Part shown: positions 59,716 to 64,000 of the stretch, in pieces | Layout of the letters: every line of letters starts with the position of its first letter | Position numbering within the stretch: position 1 is the stretch's first letter | Assembly (NCBI GenBank): GCA_046347045.1 | Contig: JAXMGX010000014.1 | Span: 74,406-138,405, forward strand | From: ZC4RG30 sp046347045 | GTDB lineage: Bacteria > Pseudomonadota > Gammaproteobacteria > Steroidobacterales > Steroidobacteraceae | Direction: 5' to 3' | DNA: 64,000 nucleotides | Notes under the pieces: model-generated | Seen by the model: only the letters and a program-made list of their open reading frames with translations | Database searches by the model: none | What the model was told of the DNA's origin: nothing | Position numbers and translations under genes: made by a program

Positions 59716-60437
59716 GCCACCGCCGCTTGCGCCCGCTGCGACAGCGTCGCCAGTTCCCGTTCCATCCGCTGCTGCCACGACGCAAGTACATCGACCTGCC
59801 CCAGCGCCACCGACCGATCCACCGACACCGGCGCGCCGATGGCGATGGCAATGCGGCTGCCCGGGCGTGGCAGCACGAAATCGTCCCAGCCGAAATGCCA
59901 GGCGCGCGATGCGGCGAAGGCCATCGGCAGCAGCGGCCTGCCCGAGATCTGCGCCAGCAGCAGCCCACCGGGCTTGAAGGCATGCGCCGGGCCCGTGGGT
60001 CCATCGGGCGTGATCACGGGCGAAACATTCTCATTCACCAGCAGCTGGTAGTAGTCGCGCAGCGCCTTCGCGCCGGTGCGCGTGGAGGATCCACGGATCA
60101 CCTGCGCGCCCAGCCGGCGCGCAATGGCCGCGGGCACCTCGCCGTCGACCGAGGGGCTGACAAGGAAGCCGAGCCTGAGCCCCCTGGGCACCTGCAGCAG
60201 CAGGTAGCGCGCGCAGAACAGTTCATGCTGGTGCCAGTAGCAGGGCAGCAATGACGGCGCGGCGGCGAGCGCGGCATCCAGGTGCTCCGCACCGGTCACG
60301 CTGACGATGCGGCAGCTTCTCCACCAGGCGCGGATCGCGAGCAGCGCCAGCGGCGTGAGCAGGGCGTAAGCCAGCCGCCGCAGCGGCGTGAGCCTGCGCC
60401 GGGAAACGCGCTCTTCGGGTAGAATTTCGGGCTTCAT
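59712..60437 (-). CDS. DUF374 lysophospholipid acyltransferase-family protein
   Basis: 241 residues from ATG 60437. An N-terminal hydrophobic segment (LAYALLTPLALLAIRAWW) anchors it. PCYWHQHELFCARYLL corresponds to the DUF374 acceptor motif (usually W-H), followed by GSSTRTGAKALRDYY and TPDGPTGPAHAFKPGGLLLAQISGRPLLPMAFAASRAW, the diagnostic block of this LPLAT branch. The family is thought to acylate lipid A or Kdo-containing lipids. It begins the minus-strand glycosylation operon. Its start codon overlaps the divergent P450 start codon by two bases, see findings. Confidence 0.88.
   Translation of the reverse strand: MKPEILPEERVSRRRLTPLRRLAYALLTPLALLAIRAWWRSCRIVSVTGAEHLDAALAAAPSLLPCYWHQHELFCARYLLLQVPRGLRLGFLVSPSVDGEVPAAIARRLGAQVIRGSSTRTGAKALRDYYQLLVNENVSPVITPDGPTGPAHAFKPGGLLLAQISGRPLLPMAFAASRAWHFGWDDFVLPRPGSRIAIAIGAPVSVDRSVALGQVDVLASWQQRMERELATLSQRAQAAVA
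60420..60425 (+). promoter_or_regulatory. Candidate -10 element before the P450 gene
   Basis: TAGAAT ends 10 nt before the P450 ATG at 60436, with no evident -35 at 16-18 bp. A promoter here would lie inside the 5' coding part of the divergent DUF374 gene and give a very short leader. Confidence 0.35.
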
Positions 60438-61767
60438 GACGTCTGAAACACTCCTGCCGCCCGAATCGGACCAGCGCTTCGACATCGGCTCGACGGCAGA
60501 TTCGCTCGACCGCATGCGCACCATCTACGCCCAGCTGGGCGATGCCTACCGTGTCTACGCGCCGGGACGGCAGTCGCACACCTGGGTGTTCAATCATCCC
60601 GACGACGTGCGCCGCATCCTGATCGGCAATCACAAGAACTACGCCAAGGGCGTGGGCTTCGATCGCATCAAGATCCTGCTCGGCAACGGCATCATAGTGA
60701 GCGAGGGTGAGTTCTGGAAGCGCCAGCGGCGCCTGCTGCAGCCCACCTTCCACCGCCGCGTGCTGGCGCAGTTCGACACGCTGATCGCCGGCGCCAACGA
60801 CCGCTTGCTGGCCGAGTGGGAAGTCAAATGCGACGCCGGCGAGCCGGTGAACGTCACCGCCGACATGAGCACGATGACGCTCGAGATCATCCTCGGCGCA
60901 ATCTTCGGCGACGACCTTGCGGCCATGCATGCCGAAACCGGCGAGAACCCCTTCGCCGTGCTCACCGAGGAATCCGAACGCGACCTGCGCTTCGCCTACA
61001 ACTTTCACAAGCTGCGCGCGCTGATCGGCAAGTTCGTGGCGCGGCGTCGCGCCGGTGGCGGCAAGCCGGCCGGTGACGGCCCCGACTACCTGTCGATGAT
61101 GCTGGGCGCCAGGGACAAGGAAACCGGCACCGGCATGACCGACAAGGAGGTGATCGACGAGATCACCACCATGGTCATCGCGGGCCACGAGACCACCGCC
61201 AGCGCGCTGAACTGGACCTGGTTCCTGCTGGGCGAGCATCCCGATGTCGAGGCCCGCCTGCATGCGGAGATCGATGCCGACCCGGAAGTGGCCGTGCCGC
61301 AGCTCACGCACATGGAGGAACTGGCGTATTCCAACATGGTGATCCGCGAGGCCATGCGGCTGTATCCGCCGGTGTGGGTGATCTCGCGCAAGACCATCGA
61401 GGCCGACCAGCTCGGCGGCTTCACCGTGCCACCCGGCACCGATGTGTTCATCAGTCCCTACTTCGTGCATCGCCATCCGGCGTTCTGGAGCGATGCGGAG
61501 AAATTCATCCCCGACCGCTTCGAGCGGCTGGATGAAGACCGGCCCAAGCTCACCTACCTGCCCTTCTCGGCTGGCGCGCATCACTGCATCGGCGAGACGC
61601 TGGCCATCTACGAGATGCTGATGCACCTGAACCGCTTCGCGCGCCGCTTCAGCCTGCGCCGCATCGACAACGAGCCGGTGTCGTTCGAGGCGCTGATCAA
61701 CCTGCGCGCCACGCGCCCCTTCATCATGCGGCTGACGCGCCGCACGCGAAAAGCCCCACCCACATGA
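60436..61767 (+). CDS. Cytochrome P450
   Basis: 443 residues, soluble (no N-terminal anchor). The I-helix is AGHETTASALNW, the K-helix ExxR is in REAMRLYPPVW, the PERF-like motif is FIPDRFERL, and the haem loop is FSAGAHHCIGE with ligand Cys near residue 384. The P450 is closest by eye to bacterial CYP4/CYP102-like fatty-acid-type enzymes (R-L-Y-P-P-V-W, R-x-x-x-x-x-D). It overlaps the acyl-AMP ligase-carrier gene by 4 bp (ATGA), suggesting that the substrate is a carrier-bound or activated acyl chain; this is inference. No ferredoxin or reductase gene is adjacent. The start could be 48 nt upstream (60388). Confidence 0.93.
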   Translation: MTSETLLPPESDQRFDIGSTADSLDRMRTIYAQLGDAYRVYAPGRQSHTWVFNHPDDVRRILIGNHKNYAKGVGFDRIKILLGNGIIVSEGEFWKRQRRLLQPTFHRRVLAQFDTLIAGANDRLLAEWEVKCDAGEPVNVTADMSTMTLEIILGAIFGDDLAAMHAETGENPFAVLTEESERDLRFAYNFHKLRALIGKFVARRRAGGGKPAGDGPDYLSMMLGARDKETGTGMTDKEVIDEITTMVIAGHETTASALNWTWFLLGEHPDVEARLHAEIDADPEVAVPQLTHMEELAYSNMVIREAMRLYPPVWVISRKTIEADQLGGFTVPPGTDVFISPYFVHRHPAFWSDAEKFIPDRFERLDEDRPKLTYLPFSAGAHHCIGETLAIYEMLMHLNRFARRFSLRRIDNEPVSFEALINLRATRPFIMRLTRRTRKAPPT

Positions 61768-63728
61768 GCGAACAGACCCTCACCGCGCTGATCCAGCGAC
61801 AACACCCCGCCGACCGCGCCGTGCATTACCACACGGCCGAGAACCAGGTGCGCCGCGTCAGCTATGCCGAGCTGTACCAGCGCGCGCTGGGCATGCTGTT
61901 CCACCTGCAGCAGCTCGGCGCCAAGCCTGGCGACCACCTCATCCTGCTGCTGAACAACAACGAGCAGTTCATCGACGCCTTCTGGGGCGCCATTCTCGGC
62001 GGCATCGTGCCGGTGCCCGTGGCCATCGGCATCAGCGACGAGCACCGTCGCAAGCTGCTGCGCATCGCGCGCAAACTGGGCCAGCCCTTCATCTTCTCCG
62101 ACCGCAAGACACTGGAGCGCGTGGGCCAGTTCGTGCAGCAGGCCGGCGATGCGACGCTCGCTGCCACGTTTGCGGCGCTGCGCCCGCGCGCCTTCGTCAC
62201 CGAAGACGTGTCCGACCTGTCGAAGCCCGGTACGGTGCATCCGGCGAAGCCCGAGGACACGGCCTTCATCCAGTTCTCCTCGGGCTCCACCAGCGAGCCC
62301 AAGGGCGTGGTGCTGACGCATGCGAACCTGATGGCGCACAGCCAGTCGGTGAACCAGGCCGCCGGGTTCAACGAGAACGACACCAGCCTGTCGTGGATGC
62401 CGCTGACGCACGACATGGGCCTCATCGGCTTCCACCTGGTCATGTTCGCGGCGCGCGTGGACGCGCACCTGATGCCCACCGAGCTGTTCGTGCGACGGCC
62501 CCTGCTGTGGCTCACCGTCGCCAGCAGCATCCGCGCCACGATCCTGTGCTCGCCGAACTTCGGCTACCGGCACTACCTCAAGGTGCTCGACGACCGCTCG
62601 CCCGGCAACCTCGACCTGTCGCCGGTGCGGCTGATCTTCAACGGCGCCGAACCCATTTCGGTGGAGTTGTGCGAGGAATTCCTGGCGCGCCTCGCGGGCC
62701 TGGGCCTGAAGCGCGCGGCGATGTTCCCCGTGTATGGCCTGGCCGAAGCCTCGCTGGCCGTCACCTTCCCGCCGGTGGGCCGCCACTACCGCACCGTGCT
62801 GCTCGACCGTCACCAGCTCGGCGTGGGCGTGCGCGCGCAGGTGGTGGGCACGGGCAGCCGCGATGCGGTGGCGCTGGTGTCGGTGGGACAACCGATTCCC
62901 CGCTGCCAGCTTCGCATCTGCGGCGACGATGATGCGCCACTGGCCGACGGCACCATCGGCCATATCCACATCCGCGGCGACAATGTCACGGGCGGTTATT
63001 TCCGCGAACCCGAGATCAACGCCGCCACATTCACTGCGGATGGCTGGCTGCGCACCGGCGACCTGGGCCTGCTGCTGGACGGCGAGTGCTACATCACCGG
63101 CCGCGCCAAGGAGATCCTCTTCGTCAACGGCCAGAACTACTACCCGCACGACCTCGAAGCCATCGCGCAGCGCGCCACCGGCATGGAGCTCGGAAAGGTG
63201 GTGGTGGCCGGCGTGCGGCCGCCCGGCGCCGAGACCGACCAGCTCACCGTGTTCGCCCTGTATCGTGGCGATCCGGCGGAATTCCCCGCGCTCGCCAGCG
63301 AGATCACGCGGCTCATCAACGAGCAGGCGGGCCTGGAAGTGGCGCAGGTGGTTCCCGTACGGCGCATCCCGAAGACCACCAGCGGCAAGATCCAGCGGCA
63401 CCTGCTGGAGCAGCAGCTCGTGGATGGGGAATTCGCTGCCGACCTGGCCGAGGTTTCACGCCATGCACCCAGCGCACACGGCAGCGCCGTGCAGTCCGCG
63501 GACAGCATCGAAGCGCGACTGCTGGCCATCTGCAATGGGGTGCTGGCGGGGCGCAACATCGCCGCGGCCGACAACCTGTTCGAGATCGGCGCGAGCTCGC
63601 TGAAGCTCATCGAGATCCACGAGCAGATCGATCGCGAGTATCCGGGCGTGGTCGACCTCACCGAGCTGTTCGATCATCCGACGGTGGCGGCGCTGGCCAA
63701 GCACCTGGCTTCGAAGGCGGGAGGCTAG
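61764..63728 (+). CDS. Fatty-acyl-AMP ligase fused to C-terminal acyl carrier domain
   Basis: 654 residues. The adenylation core has the P-loop FIQFSSGSTSEPKGVVLTH, LSWMPLTHDMGLIGFHL (the FAAL-type block), PVYGLAEASLAVTFPP, TGDLGLLLDGECYITGRAKE and the A10 lysine in PKTTSGKIQRH. This resembles fatty-acyl-AMP ligases, which activate fatty acids and load them on carriers rather than CoA. A carrier domain (about 575-654) carries GASSLKL with phosphopantetheine Ser near 612. The protein can thus activate and hold an acyl chain in cis. It is coupled to the P450 gene by ATGA. The last 71 bp overlap the convergent LpxL-like gene. Confidence 0.93.
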   Translation: MSEQTLTALIQRQHPADRAVHYHTAENQVRRVSYAELYQRALGMLFHLQQLGAKPGDHLILLLNNNEQFIDAFWGAILGGIVPVPVAIGISDEHRRKLLRIARKLGQPFIFSDRKTLERVGQFVQQAGDATLAATFAALRPRAFVTEDVSDLSKPGTVHPAKPEDTAFIQFSSGSTSEPKGVVLTHANLMAHSQSVNQAAGFNENDTSLSWMPLTHDMGLIGFHLVMFAARVDAHLMPTELFVRRPLLWLTVASSIRATILCSPNFGYRHYLKVLDDRSPGNLDLSPVRLIFNGAEPISVELCEEFLARLAGLGLKRAAMFPVYGLAEASLAVTFPPVGRHYRTVLLDRHQLGVGVRAQVVGTGSRDAVALVSVGQPIPRCQLRICGDDDAPLADGTIGHIHIRGDNVTGGYFREPEINAATFTADGWLRTGDLGLLLDGECYITGRAKEILFVNGQNYYPHDLEAIAQRATGMELGKVVVAGVRPPGAETDQLTVFALYRGDPAEFPALASEITRLINEQAGLEVAQVVPVRRIPKTTSGKIQRHLLEQQLVDGEFAADLAEVSRHAPSAHGSAVQSADSIEARLLAICNGVLAGRNIAAADNLFEIGASSLKLIEIHEQIDREYPGVVDLTELFDHPTVAALAKHLASKAGG

Positions 63729-64000
63729 CCTCGCCGGCGGCGCGCGTTTGCTTCCAGCGCTTGTGGCCCCAGGTCCATTCCTCCGGGGCCGCCAGCAGAT
63801 CGCTCTCGACCAGGCGCGCATAACGCTGGGTGAATCCACCTGGCGCCAGCGCCGCCTGGCTCTCGGCCAGCGGCAGACACTCGGCGATGTAATGCCCGCG
63901 CCGCACGCGGCGCATCGACACATACAGCGCGTCGTAGCGCGTCGCCCGCGCCATCTGCTCAGGCCCTGCATAGAACGCCGTGTCGCGCCCCAGGAAAGGC
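63658..64000 (-). CDS. LpxL/HtrB-like lipid A acyltransferase, 3' part only
   Basis: Only the C-terminal 113 residues are in the window; the frame stays open to the right edge. They include PFLGRDTAFYAGPEQMARATRYD, a family block near the middle of LpxL proteins, and VESDLLAAPEEWTWGHKRWKQT, which matches the C-terminal W-x-W-x-H-(R/K)-R-(F/W)-K motif of late acyltransferases that add secondary fatty acids to lipid A. The Pro/Lys-rich tail after this motif lies antisense to the end of the acyl-AMP ligase gene (71-bp overlap). The activity of the missing N-terminal part (H-x4-D/E motif) cannot be assessed. Confidence 0.85.
   Translation of the reverse strand, partial: PFLGRDTAFYAGPEQMARATRYDALYVSMRRVRRGHYIAECLPLAESQAALAPGGFTQRYARLVESDLLAAPEEWTWGHKRWKQTRAAGEASLPPSKPGAWPAPPPSDDRTAR

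Noticed and set aside
1..64000. Looked for CRISPR arrays, insertion sequences, phage genes, toxin-antitoxin pairs, tRNA and rRNA genes
   Set aside because: No regularly spaced repeats, transposase or integrase motifs, or stable RNA gene sequences were recognised on either strand by eye; a tRNAscan or HMM search would be needed to be certain.

Overview
The window is a gene-dense, GC-rich bacterial chromosome segment, roughly two thirds G+C by eye. The gene set and order (hda-pgsA beside purM-purN-DUF3108, dcd-apbC, metG, nth-DUF1841, homodimeric-type aceE-aceF-lpd, rnt, grxD, pilT pairs) fit a gammaproteobacterium. Its many TonB, M28, M61 and uncharacterised secreted proteins suggest a Nevskiales, Steroidobacterales or Xanthomonadales-like lineage. 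That placement is inferred from gene content only. I saw no rRNA, tRNA, CRISPR array, insertion sequence or prophage.

Layout. 1-6.6 kb: a 5'-truncated transglutaminase (TgpA-like), then a tightly overlapped minus-strand run pssA, uracil-DNA glycosylase, rimI, prfC and an UMF1-type MFS protein. 6.7-9.6 kb: proS, a lytic transglycosylase and a WrbA-like flavoprotein. 9.6-13.3 kb: hda and a pgsA-like gene, divergent from purM, purN and a DUF3108 gene. 13.4-19.7 kb: dcd and apbC, divergent from an operon of a HEAT-repeat/Ser-Thr kinase fusion and two PilT-family ATPases. 19.8-23 kb: metG, nth, DUF1841.

23-28.6 kb is a co-directional cluster of exported and membrane proteins: an amidohydrolase, a 455-residue protein of unknown function, a DUF6152-like protein, two paralogous DUF6644-like membrane proteins and an M28 peptidase. 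28.8-39.3 kb (minus) holds a NatAB-type ABC exporter, an M61 peptidase and the complete pyruvate dehydrogenase complex. 39.4-42.7 kb (plus) holds an M17 aminopeptidase, pyrC and rnt.

42.7-51.5 kb is the most striking region, an apparent trehalose-utilisation locus. It contains a 1189-residue exported enzyme joining an (alpha/alpha)6-type glycosidase-like region to a complete GH37 trehalase, a TonB-dependent receptor, a divergent LacI-type regulator and a GluP/FucP-type sugar transporter. The divergent intergenic region carries two near-identical 16-bp operator-like palindromes, and one overlaps a good sigma70-type promoter for the receptor. The simplest model is outer-membrane uptake of a trehalose-containing sugar, periplasmic cleavage, glucose import, and repression by the LacI protein.

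51.5-64 kb: grxD, a BON lipoprotein, a PuuD-like membrane protein overlapping nadC, a GAF-PAS-PAS-GGDEF-EAL protein, and an envelope-glycosylation run (DUF374 acyltransferase, PMT-family glycosyltransferase, GtrA, GT2). Divergent from these is a cytochrome P450 followed by a fatty-acyl-AMP ligase fused to a carrier domain. The 3' part of an LpxL-like acyltransferase gene lies at the right edge.

Genes are extremely compact. Twelve junctions are 4-bp NTGA overlaps using ATG, GTG, TTG and probably CTG starts.
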